In this document: positions 1 through 5,718 of the stretch, piece after piece
How the letters are laid out: each line of letters begins with the position of its first letter
How positions within the stretch are numbered: the stretch's first letter is position 1
Source: Clostridiales bacterium
Lineage (GTDB): Bacteria; Bacillota; Clostridia; Oscillospirales; Oscillospiraceae
Assembly: GCA_019418625.1 (NCBI GenBank)
Contig: DYBL01000102.1
Location: 1 to 6,312, forward strand
Length of the DNA: 6,312 bases
Reading direction: 5' to 3'
Notes under the pieces: model-generated
Told to the model about the DNA's origin: nothing
Databases searched by the model: none
Seen by the model: the letters and a program-made list of their open reading frames with translations, nothing else
Program-made: the position numbers and the translations under genes

Positions 1-74
1 GCCTCCAATTTTCGTAGGAAGTGCTCCTGGGGCACCAGGTCCTCGATGGTCACCATGTGCAGTTTCAGTTGCAT
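1..74 (-). mobile_element. 5' end of an IS1182/DUF772-like transposase (partial)
   Basis: Reading leftward from an ATG at 74, 24 codons remain open to the window edge and include MVTIEDLVPQEHFLRKLE. A short N-terminus followed by 'hydrophobic-V-x-I-E-x-LVP-x-x-H-x-LRK' is the characteristic opening of IS1182-type DDE transposases (DUF772 N-terminal domain). A GGAGG at 83-87 sits 8 nt before the ATG and decides this start. An in-frame ATG at 95 would add seven residues but has poorer spacing. Only the first few percent of a usual 450-550 residue transposase is visible, so whether the element is intact cannot be judged. It lies immediately downstream of the sensor kinase gene, in the same orientation. 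The family call is from motif memory on a very short stretch. Confidence 0.6.
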
Positions 75-115
75 CCACCCCACCTCCGGTTCCATTTTAC
101 CATGGTTTTCCTCAG

Positions 116-176
116 CAGGCTACTTTGTCAACAGGTCGAAAATTTAAGGGGCAGTAAACAATAAAAAGCCCTGCCC
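116..176. other. Gap between transposase and kinase: possible IS end and weak hairpin
   Basis: This stretch contains, on the minus strand, CCTGTTGACAAAGTAGCC (138-121), which resembles the GTTGAAAAAGT-like sequence I remember near ends of IS1182-type elements. It also contains a 6-bp inverted repeat, GGGCAG at 149-154 with CTGCCC at 171-176, around a 16-nt AT-rich loop. Read leftward, the hairpin is followed by CTTAAATTTT, so it could be a weak terminator for the kinase transcript. The TTGACA at 131-126 could serve as a -35 for the transposase, but no good -10 follows at 16-18 nt. No ORF of note lies between 96 and 199. Neither the IS end nor the terminator can be proved from one end. Confidence 0.25.
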
Positions 177-199
177 GTCGCATCAGAGCGGAGGATATC

Positions 200-1570
200 T
201 TAAATGTGTCTCCCGTTTGAGTTTTCGGAGAAGAAGACGAGAACCTCCAGTCCATGCGGTACAGCCTGCTGGAACTGCACCGTCCCACCGTGGGCCTTCA
301 CAATCTGCCGCACCAACTTGAGGCCCAGGCCGTGTTCCCCGCTCTGGGTACTGGAGACATCCGTTTCCTGGTTCAGCGCCTCCAGCCGGACATCATCCAT
401 CCCCACGCCATCATCGGCCACTGTGCAGGTGCATCGCCCATCCTCCGCGCCCACCGTAACAGAGATATGGCACCCCTGGGGATTGTGGACGATGCTGTTG
501 CGGATCAGATTGTCCAGCATCCGCCGGAGAAGGGCGGTATCGCCCTCCATCCGGGCCGCACTGCCAGGATGCTCCTCGGAAAATGCAATCTCAAACTGTT
601 CTGGCAGGCCGCTGTTGAGCACCTCGCTCACCGCCTGCCGCCCGATCTCCGCCAGATCCACCGTCTCCCGGCGGATGGGCTGGAGGGCGTACTCCAGCTT
701 GGTGGTCAGGTTCAGATCCTCTACCAGAGATTTCAGACGCTCCCCCTGCTGCCGGATCATCCCGGCCTGGTGACGGGCCTCGGTTGGGAGCGCGTCGTCG
801 TCCTCCAATTCACTGGCGTATCCCAGCACCATGGAGAGTGGGGTGCGGATGTCGTGAGATACCCCACGGATCCACTCCGCCCGGGTGTTGTCCTTCTGCA
901 TCAGGTAATCCCCGGCCCGGTTTAGCCCCGCGTTGATCTCCGCCAGTTCCCCGCGCTCGTCCAAAGGCTGGTAGCTGCCCCGGCTCAGGTCTTGGATGCC
1001 CCGCAGGATGGGGGACATGGCCTTCTCCACCCGGCGGGTGTTCCGAAGCATCAGGAAGACCATCAGCAGCAGGTTGAACACAAAGACCGCAATGGCCCCC
1101 ACCAGGAACATCATCAGGGAGGGAGTCTCCATGGAAAAGTAGTACTTCACCAGAGTGTCCGGTTGGAATCCCACCACCATCAGGGCGCCGTCCTCCCGGC
1201 TCCACACCTTCACCGGGTAGTCCTGGAGATACCAGCGGCTGAAGGACGCAACCTCGGCGCTGGTATAGGATCGGGGCAGCTCCTCCGGCAGATCCTGCTC
1301 CCAGACCACCGCGCCGCGCTCGTCCAGGAGCATGGCCCAGGCGTCATGCTCCCGCAGCAGGGCCAGCGCCGTGCCGTCCGCCGTCCAGGTGCCGGCCTGC
1401 TCCGTCACATGGCCGGACACCTCCCGGACAGACAGCCCGTTGTCTGTCCCGCTCATGTATCCGGCGGTCATAACGCTCAGAACCAGCGCAATGTTGACCA
1501 CGAAGAATAGCGCCAAGATACCGATGGTAGAGAAGATGTAGCGCCGGAAAAACCGCTGCACCGGATTCAC
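200..1570 (-). CDS. Membrane sensor histidine kinase of a peptide-resistance two-component system
   Basis: A 456-residue membrane-bound kinase that would autophosphorylate on histidine and pass phosphate to the adjacent regulator. TM1 is at about residues 12-36 and TM2 at about 151-175, leaving a roughly 115-residue extracytoplasmic sensor region. A HAMP-like linker follows (about 176-228, with GELAEIN). The DHp H-box is VSHDIRTP with H239. The ATP-binding domain has the N-box LDNLIRNSIVHN (N358), G1 box DDGVG (386-390) and G2 box GEHGLGLKL (411-419). All catalytic boxes look intact. The start is GTG, overlapping the regulator's stop as GTGA, and AGGGGG lies about 8 nt upstream inside the regulator gene, implying translational coupling. 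The large external domain separates it from BceS-type intramembrane-sensing kinases and recalls NisK/CprK-like sensors. The ligand is unknown; a lanthipeptide or other cationic peptide is inferred from the divergent transporter. Confidence 0.93.
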   Translation of the reverse strand: MNPVQRFFRRYIFSTIGILALFFVVNIALVLSVMTAGYMSGTDNGLSVREVSGHVTEQAGTWTADGTALALLREHDAWAMLLDERGAVVWEQDLPEELPRSYTSAEVASFSRWYLQDYPVKVWSREDGALMVVGFQPDTLVKYYFSMETPSLMMFLVGAIAVFVFNLLLMVFLMLRNTRRVEKAMSPILRGIQDLSRGSYQPLDERGELAEINAGLNRAGDYLMQKDNTRAEWIRGVSHDIRTPLSMVLGYASELEDDDALPTEARHQAGMIRQQGERLKSLVEDLNLTTKLEYALQPIRRETVDLAEIGRQAVSEVLNSGLPEQFEIAFSEEHPGSAARMEGDTALLRRMLDNLIRNSIVHNPQGCHISVTVGAEDGRCTCTVADDGVGMDDVRLEALNQETDVSSTQSGEHGLGLKLVRQIVKAHGGTVQFQQAVPHGLEVLVFFSENSNGRHI

Positions 1571-2259
1571 GACTTCGCCCCCTTCAGATTGAGCCGGTAT
1601 CCCAGCCCCTTGGCCGTCACCAGAGAGACCGGCTTGGAGGGATTAGCCTCGATCTTCTCCCGCAGGTGGCGGATATGGGTCGAGAGGGTGCTCTCGTAGC
1701 CCTGCCAGAACTCCCCGCAGATGGTCTCACACAGGATGCCGGTGGTGACGATTCTTCCGGCGTTCTCATAGAGCTTCTGGAACAGCTGGAGTTCCTTGGC
1801 GGTCAGGGGCAATCGCTCCCCGTTCTTCCAAACTTCCGCCCTCTCCAGGTCCACTGTGGAGGCCACCAGTTCCACCGTCCGGTTTGGTTCCGGGTAAGTC
1901 CGGTGGAGGATGGCCTGCACGCGCAAGAGCAGCTCCTTGGGCAGAAAGGGCTTGGGGAGATAGTCGTCCGCCCCGATCTCCAGGCCCTCAATACGATCCT
2001 CTGCCTCTCCCCGGGCGGTGAGCATCAGGACGGGGACATGGCTGGTGCGGCGGATCTCCCGCAGGACCTCAAAGCCATCCATCCCCGGCATCATCACATC
2101 CAGGACGATCAGCGCCGGCTGCTGCTCCCGCCAAACCTGGAGGGCTTCCGGTCCGGAGGAGGCGGTCACAAGATCAGTATAGCCCGCCCGCCGGAAGATG
2201 GAGCACAGCATCTCCAACAGGTCCTGGTCATCGTCTATCAACAAAATTTTATGCTTCAC
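1567..2259 (-). CDS. OmpR/PhoB-family response regulator
   Basis: A 230-residue DNA-binding regulator, normal length for the OmpR family. The receiver domain (about 1-118) shows the acidic pocket DDD at 9-11, phospho-acceptor D54 in LIVLDVMMPGMDGFE, switch T81 and conserved K103 in the KPF motif. The winged helix-turn-helix (about 128-226) has LTAKELQLFQKLYENAG, a recognition helix in STLSTHIRHLREKI and the closing wing KGLGYRLN. The start is GTG at 2259 with AAGGAGG at 2269-2275, 9 nt upstream. The next ATG-type alternatives would cut into the receiver strand, so GTG is favoured. It is the first gene of the leftward pair and transcribed away from the ABC operon, with which it shares the control region. 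The 11-bp repeats upstream of the ABC promoter are its most likely binding site, and it may also regulate its own promoter. Confidence 0.95.
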   Translation of the reverse strand: MKHKILLIDDDQDLLEMLCSIFRRAGYTDLVTASSGPEALQVWREQQPALIVLDVMMPGMDGFEVLREIRRTSHVPVLMLTARGEAEDRIEGLEIGADDYLPKPFLPKELLLRVQAILHRTYPEPNRTVELVASTVDLERAEVWKNGERLPLTAKELQLFQKLYENAGRIVTTGILCETICGEFWQGYESTLSTHIRHLREKIEANPSKPVSLVTAKGLGYRLNLKGAKS

Positions 2260-2268
2260 TCTGGGACG

Positions 2269-2296
2269 CCTCCTTTCCTTTGGCTTTATGATACCA
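2269..2296 (-). promoter_or_regulatory. Extended -10 promoter and RBS of the two-component genes
   Basis: On the minus strand TGGTATCAT occupies 2296-2288, an extended -10 (TGn plus TATCAT). A start near 2281 would give a leader of about 22 nt containing AAGGAGG (2275-2269) before the GTG at 2259. At 17-nt spacing the -35 hexamer would be TAGGCA, a poor match, as expected where an extended -10 compensates. No strong alternative was seen. Confidence 0.45.
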
Positions 2297-2345
2297 CCAA
2301 AGTGTCGGTCTGCCTATGCCCGCGGAAAAATCTCAGAGAAAAATT

Positions 2346-2378
2346 AAGGTTGGCTCAGCGTTATCTCAAGGTTCGGGT
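2346..2378 (+). promoter_or_regulatory. Three 11-bp direct repeats, likely response-regulator operator
   Basis: Three in-phase units occur: AAGGTTGGCTC (2346-2356), AGCGTTATCTC (2357-2367) and AAGGTTCGGGT (2368-2378). The first two share A..GTT..CTC, and the first and third share AAGGTT exactly, 22 bp apart. ATCTC recurs in the same phase at 2330-2334. Eleven-base direct repeats on one helical face are the usual architecture for OmpR-family dimers. The second and third units cover the -35 and spacer of the rightward promoter. Assignment to the adjacent regulator is inference. Confidence 0.6.
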
Positions 2379-2407
2379 GCTATCCTGTTGCTACCAAGCA
2401 AAGGAGG
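2378..2407 (+). promoter_or_regulatory. Extended -10 promoter and RBS of the ABC operon
   Basis: TGCTATCCT at 2378-2386 is an extended -10. The -35 position (about 2358-2363, GCGTTA) is a poor hexamer lying inside the second operator repeat, which suggests dependence on an activator. A start near 2393 gives a leader of about 23 nt. AAGGAGG at 2401-2407 sits 8 nt before the ATG at 2416. Confidence 0.5.
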
Positions 2408-2415
2408 TACCGCTT

Positions 2416-3339
2416 ATGAGCGACTGTATCATCGAAACCAAGGGACTCACCAAACGGTATGGGGAACAGGTCAGCGTCTCCAACTTGGATCTCCATGTGC
2501 AAAAGGGCCGCATCTACGGACTCCTGGGGCGCAACGGGGCGGGTAAGACCACCACCATGAAGATGCTCTTAGGGCTGACCGCCCCCACATCCGGCACAGT
2601 GTCCATCTTCGGCCGGCCGCTGAAGGGGAATGAGAAGCGCATCCTGCCCCGTGTCGGCAGCCTCATCGAGTCTCCGGGATTTTATCCCAACCTGACCGGC
2701 ACAGAAAACCTGCAGATCTTCGCCCGGCTCCGGGGCCTCAAGAGTCCCAACTACATTAAAGGGGCGCTGGAGCTGGTGAACCTGCCTTACCGGGACAAGA
2801 AACGCTACGCCCAATACTCCCTGGGTATGAAGCAGCGGCTGGCCATCGCCCTGGCGGTGATGCACGACCCGGAGCTGCTGATCCTGGACGAACCGATCAA
2901 CGGCCTGGACCCCATCGGCATCGCCGAGGTGCGGGATTTCATCCGGGCGCTGTGTGACGAACGAGGCAAGACCATCCTGATCTCCAGCCACATCCTCTCC
3001 GAGATCGCCCTGCTGGCCGACGACATTGGGATCATCGACCACGGTGTCCTTCTGGAGGAAGAGAGCCTGGCGGAGCTGGAGCGGAAGAACGGGAAAGTCC
3101 TCCGCTTTACCGTGTCCAACGCACCGGTGGCCGCCCAGCTGCTCCAGCAGGAACTGGGCATCCAGGCCGTCACCGTGGAGAATGAACGGGGTCTGACCGT
3201 CCGGGATCTCCGCCTGGACACCGGCGCGGCGGTGCGGCGGTTCGTGGAGGCGGGGCTGGTGGTGTCCGACGCCCACCTCTACGAGGACACCCTGGAGGAC
3301 TACTTCAAGCGCATCACAGGGGGTGAGGGCATTGCTTAA
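2416..3339 (+). CDS. LanF/BcrA-type ABC transporter ATP-binding protein
   Basis: A 307-residue cytoplasmic ATPase that would power the two permeases encoded next, probably to remove a peptide antibiotic from the membrane. Walker A is GRNGAGKTT (38-46), the signature is YSLGMKQR (134-141), Walker B is LLILDEP (154-160) followed by INGLDP, and the H-loop is H192. The residue normally glutamine in the Q-loop is E85 in VGSLIESPGFYPNLTG. This E-loop is known in LanF immunity ATPases and related BcrA-like proteins and supports the LanFEG assignment. The C-terminal 90 residues form the usual extra domain of this subfamily. The reading frame is open far upstream of 2416, but the ATG at 2416 has a strong AAGGAGG and begins MSDCIIETKGLTKRYG, exactly where the family starts. 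The 3' end overlaps the first permease. Lantibiotic, bacitracin-like and other cationic peptides all remain possible substrates. Confidence 0.93.
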   Translation: MSDCIIETKGLTKRYGEQVSVSNLDLHVQKGRIYGLLGRNGAGKTTTMKMLLGLTAPTSGTVSIFGRPLKGNEKRILPRVGSLIESPGFYPNLTGTENLQIFARLRGLKSPNYIKGALELVNLPYRDKKRYAQYSLGMKQRLAIALAVMHDPELLILDEPINGLDPIGIAEVRDFIRALCDERGKTILISSHILSEIALLADDIGIIDHGVLLEEESLAELERKNGKVLRFTVSNAPVAAQLLQQELGIQAVTVENERGLTVRDLRLDTGAAVRRFVEAGLVVSDAHLYEDTLEDYFKRITGGEGIA

Positions 3340-4135
3340 ACTTCTGTGGTGTGAATTTGCCAAGCTGCGGCGCAAGCCGTTGTTCTTCGCCGCCGCTGCC
3401 GTGTCCGCTCTGATACCCCTGGGGTGCGCCCTGTTCCTGCCAGACTTTCAGGAGTTCACCAGTGGGGCCGAGGCGGTGGACGGCATGATGTCCACTCTGT
3501 TTCAAATGAGCGCCTACCTGCTGCTCATGCCCGCCCTGGTGGTGTTGGCCTCCAACCTGCTTTTTGAGGAGCAGGACAACGACACGCTGAAAAACCTGAT
3601 GACGGTACCGGTGAGCAAGCCCGCTTTGGCCATGGCAAAGATGGCCCTGCTGTTTCTCTTTTCCATCGCCTTCATGGCGGTAGGGGGCCTGGTCATTTTA
3701 TTCATCGTGCTGGCCGCCGGGTGGGAGCCGGTTGGTTTCTGGCGGCTCTTCTTTGTGGGCATCGGCCAGGGGATCATGATGTGGGCCGGGGCACTGCCCT
3801 GCATCCTGCTGGTGGTGCTGCTGAACCGGAGTTACATCATCTCCGTGATTGTCACCTTTTTCTATACCGCCGTCAACTACATCTTCGGCCTCAATGACCT
3901 CTTCATCACCCAGCCCTTCGGCCTGAACCTGGGGACGCTGCTGCCCGGGCCGCTGACCTTCCGGTGGTACTTCCAGTACCTCGACTTTTCCAATGCCGGT
4001 GCCGAGATGCTGGGACTTTTGGAGCGAGTCAGCCCCTATTTCGTCACCACCGCCCAGGCGTTTCTGGTGACTGGAGCGGAGGCCGCGGTGTTTCTGGCCC
4101 TAATTGCGCTGGTCTATAAGCGCCAAGGCGTTTGA
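3323..4135 (+). CDS. ABC transporter permease, LanE/G (ABC2-type) subunit 1
   Basis: A 270-residue integral membrane protein with about six TM segments (roughly 19-39, 60-81, 105-131, 145-167, 170-190, 245-266) and no signal peptide. The N-terminus LLKLLWCEFAKLRRKPLFF has the short amphipathic, basic lead typical of LanE/LanG and BcrB-type permeases. The cytoplasmic loop FEEQDNDTLKNLMTVPVS (81-98) is the characteristic coupling-region motif and recurs in the next gene. It would pair with that permease and the upstream ATPase. The start is uncertain. GTG at 3323 overlaps the ATPase by 17 nt. TTG at 3332 (8-nt overlap, AGGGGG 8 nt before it) is as good and would remove three residues. Either way translation is probably coupled to the ATPase. 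Confidence 0.88.
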   Translation: MRALLKLLWCEFAKLRRKPLFFAAAAVSALIPLGCALFLPDFQEFTSGAEAVDGMMSTLFQMSAYLLLMPALVVLASNLLFEEQDNDTLKNLMTVPVSKPALAMAKMALLFLFSIAFMAVGGLVILFIVLAAGWEPVGFWRLFFVGIGQGIMMWAGALPCILLVVLLNRSYIISVIVTFFYTAVNYIFGLNDLFITQPFGLNLGTLLPGPLTFRWYFQYLDFSNAGAEMLGLLERVSPYFVTTAQAFLVTGAEAAVFLALIALVYKRQGV

Positions 4136-4148
4136 GGAGGTGCAGAGC

Positions 4149-4964
4149 ATGAAGAAGATGATTCAGACGGAGTGGTGGAAGCTGCGGCGGTGTCAGATCC
4201 TGCTGGTGGGCATCGTGGCCCTGGCCCTCTGCCCGGTGGTGCAGTACGGCACCCAGCTGATCGTGAACCCGGAGATCCGGGACCCCAACTTTGACTTTGT
4301 CCACCTGTTCGCCAATGTGGTGTGGGGCAACACCCAGGTGTTTCTCCCCATCTCTCTGGTGATGATCGGCGGGTGGCTGATCGACCGGGAGAATACCCAT
4401 GACACCATGAAGAACCTGCTCACCGTCCCGGTGTCCTATCCCAAACTCCTGGGGGGCAAGCTGGCGGTCACCGGCCTGCTGTCCCTGCTGTTTGGCCTTT
4501 ACAGCGTGGCCGTGACGGTGCTCACCGGGATGCTGGCGGGCCTCCCGGGGCTGACGCCTGGAGTGATCCTCCAGCAGGGTGGACAGGTGGTGGCCGCGGC
4601 GCTGACCACCTTCCTGGTCTGTATGCCCATGATTTTGATTTTCGGGCAGATGCGGGGCGCCTATCTGGGCGGCTCCATCCTGACCTTTTTCCTGGGATAC
4701 TGCATTTTGTTCTTTAAGAGCGGGTTCCTGCTCTCCACTTACCCCTTCTCCGCGGCGCTGGTGCTGGCCGGCTTTGATATGCAGGAGTACAACGGTGCCA
4801 CCGAGGCACCCAGCATCCCGCTGGCCCTCCTGGGTATGGCGGCGGTCATCGGTTTGACGGCGGCGATCTTGGCCTTCTCCCGCCCCAGCAGCAAAGCCGG
4901 GAGTACAAAAAGGAAAAAGGCCGGCGGCCGCGGCCGCCGGCAGGCAGGGAGGAGAACACGATGA
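4149..4964 (+). CDS. ABC transporter permease, LanE/G (ABC2-type) subunit 2
   Basis: A 271-residue permease, the second membrane half of the exporter. MKKMIQTEWWKLRRCQ opens the protein, followed by about six TM segments (roughly 16-36, 62-80, 105-131, 147-167, 172-192, 226-244). The loop DRENTHDTMKNLLTVPVS (79-96) matches the equivalent loop of the first permease, so the two are distant paralogues forming a heterodimer. The ATG at 4149 is chosen because GAGGAGG (4134-4140) lies 8 nt before it. An ATG at 4104 in frame overlaps the first permease and lacks such a site. The last 23 residues (249-271) are an unusual hydrophilic tail rich in Arg, Lys and Gly, and are encoded partly by a perfect 22-bp palindrome. 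The stop overlaps the next start as ATGA. Confidence 0.88.
   Translation: MKKMIQTEWWKLRRCQILLVGIVALALCPVVQYGTQLIVNPEIRDPNFDFVHLFANVVWGNTQVFLPISLVMIGGWLIDRENTHDTMKNLLTVPVSYPKLLGGKLAVTGLLSLLFGLYSVAVTVLTGMLAGLPGLTPGVILQQGGQVVAAALTTFLVCMPMILIFGQMRGAYLGGSILTFFLGYCILFFKSGFLLSTYPFSAALVLAGFDMQEYNGATEAPSIPLALLGMAAVIGLTAAILAFSRPSSKAGSTKRKKAGGRGRRQAGRRTR
4920..4941. repeat. Perfect 22-bp all-G/C palindrome at the end of permease 2
   Basis: Every base from 4920 pairs with its partner to 4941 and all 22 are G or C. As RNA it can form a 9-bp stem with a CGCG loop. It ends six bases before the GGGAGGAG that serves the lipoprotein gene (ATG at 4961). It codes for part of the Gly/Arg-rich tail of the second permease. 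Whether it acts in expression or is only a coding by-product is open. Confidence 0.85.
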
Positions 4965-5575
4965 AAGAAAACCGAAAGAGATGGACACTGCTCCTGACCT
5001 GCGGCCTGCTCTGTGTCTTTTTGCTGTCCGGCTGTTCCGGCGTGATGCAGTCACTGGCGGACGGGACGAATGCGGTACTCAATGGATTGGCGGAGGGAAC
5101 TGACCGGGTCACCGGTGCCTTGGCAGATCTCACGGACAATGCGATGGAGGCCGCCGCTGGCGCAACAGATGATTCCGTCAAGGACTCCATTCTGGATGCC
5201 TATAATTCCCTGGTGGATACCGCTGGCTCTTGGGCGCTGACGCCGGACCGCTCCCTGCAGGGGGAGCGGGTCCGAGGTGAGGATGGCTACACCGGCACTT
5301 ATGAGGCCGGCTACGAGGACTTTTCCGGCACGGAACTGCTCTTTGGCGGCACCACCCTGGACCGGGCGGCCGGGAGCACGGTAGAGATCTCCTGCTCTCT
5401 CCACATCGAGGAGGGCGAGGCCGCCGTCTTTCTATGCTCCGGCGGGGAGGACCCGGTGGTCCTACTGTCCGAGAGCGGGGACTATGCCTCCACCATCGAG
5501 GTGGGCGGCCGCAGCACCTATATCGGCGTCTGGGGCAAGGAAGCAAACGGGAGCGTATCCATTCAGATTGATTGA
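4961..5575 (+). CDS. Lipoprotein with N-terminal 11-residue repeats, fourth gene of the ABC operon
   Basis: A 204-residue predicted lipoprotein of no family I recognise. The signal peptide has a basic start (KENRKR), a hydrophobic core at about 9-21 and lipobox LLSGC with C25 as lipidation site, so the mature protein should be tethered to the outer face of the membrane. Residues 32-75 form four consecutive 11-residue units (LADGTNAVLNG, LAEGTDRVTGA, LADLTDNAMEA, AAGATDDSVKD), suggesting a helical stalk. From about 108 the sequence looks beta-rich (YTGTYEAGYEDFSGTELLFGG, alternating hydrophobics, ending SVSIQID) and may be a small sandwich domain. GGGAGGAG lies about 7 nt before the ATG, which overlaps the permease stop as ATGA. 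Its place after the transporter suggests an accessory role, like LanI lipoproteins in producer strains, but no sequence likeness to NisI or SpaI is claimed. Confidence 0.85.
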   Translation: MKENRKRWTLLLTCGLLCVFLLSGCSGVMQSLADGTNAVLNGLAEGTDRVTGALADLTDNAMEAAAGATDDSVKDSILDAYNSLVDTAGSWALTPDRSLQGERVRGEDGYTGTYEAGYEDFSGTELLFGGTTLDRAAGSTVEISCSLHIEEGEAAVFLCSGGEDPVVLLSESGDYASTIEVGGRSTYIGVWGKEANGSVSIQID

Positions 5576-5597
5576 TCCGCCGGGCGATGTCATAAGG

Positions 5598-5623
5598 AAA
5601 GAGCTGCTGTATAGCAGCTTTTT
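5598..5623 (+). terminator. Intrinsic terminator of the ABC/lipoprotein operon
   Basis: AGCTGCT (5602-5608), loop GTAT, AGCAGCT (5613-5619), then TTTT running to 5623. The stem is perfect for 7 bp and can extend with A-T pairs and one G-T pair to 5598/5623. It lies 22 nt after the lipoprotein stop, the classic place and form for the end of the rightward transcript. Confidence 0.88.
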
Positions 5624-5633
5624 GTCAGGTGCT

Positions 5634-5672
5634 GAAAGCGGCGGCTTTGATTCAATCAAAGCCGCCGCTTTC
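5634..5672. terminator. Long inverted repeat, probable bidirectional terminator
   Basis: A perfect inverted repeat has 19-nt arms (5634-5652 and 5654-5672) around a single C at 5653. The RNA would be an 18-bp hairpin with a three-base loop. The arms begin GAAAGC and end GCTTTC, giving a short A/T run on both sides, and the GC-rich core is GGCGGC/GCCGCC. It sits between convergent genes, 46 nt beyond the phosphatase stop. It therefore suits termination of the leftward phosphatase transcript and a backup for the rightward operon. Confidence 0.7.
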
Positions 5673-5718
5673 GTATCGAAATATCAGGGCCTGCCCTCTT
5701 ATTTATAGCAGGCTATCG

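Noticed and set aside
96..199. Search for a small peptide or RNA gene between transposase and kinase
   Set aside because: No start with a ribosome site and no tRNA-like or riboswitch-like folding was seen.
204..1541. Long open frames on the plus strand opposite the kinase
   Set aside because: They are antisense shadows of a GC-rich gene. The kinase frame shows every catalytic box, and these frames give low-complexity Pro/Arg/His-rich products with no ribosome sites.
1666..2415. Upstream extension of the ATPase frame (250 extra residues)
   Set aside because: It runs antisense through the response regulator and has no domain. The strong AAGGAGG and the family N-terminus fix the start at 2416.
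2260..2415. Leader peptide or lantibiotic precursor in the divergent region
   Set aside because: The only plus frame with some length (2316-2546) runs into the ATPase gene out of frame. No leader with an FNLD- or GG-type cleavage site or a Cys/Ser/Thr-rich core is present.
2569..3375. 268-residue minus-strand frame over the ATPase
   Set aside because: Antisense shadow rich in Gln, His and Gly, lacking any recognisable motif.
4044..5054. 336-residue minus-strand frame over permease 2
   Set aside because: Its composition (Gln, His, Arg, Gly rich) is that of a reverse complement of a membrane protein. It also spans a clear gene junction.
5484..5708. 74-residue plus-strand frame crossing the terminator region
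   Set aside because: It begins inside the lipoprotein gene in another frame and runs through both hairpins, with no good ribosome site.
5686..5716. Two small palindromes (AGGGC-CT-GCCCT and ATAGC-AG-GCTAT) just after the phosphatase stop
   Set aside because: Two-base centres and short arms make weak hairpins without a U-tract. They may be chance in a short intergenic stretch.
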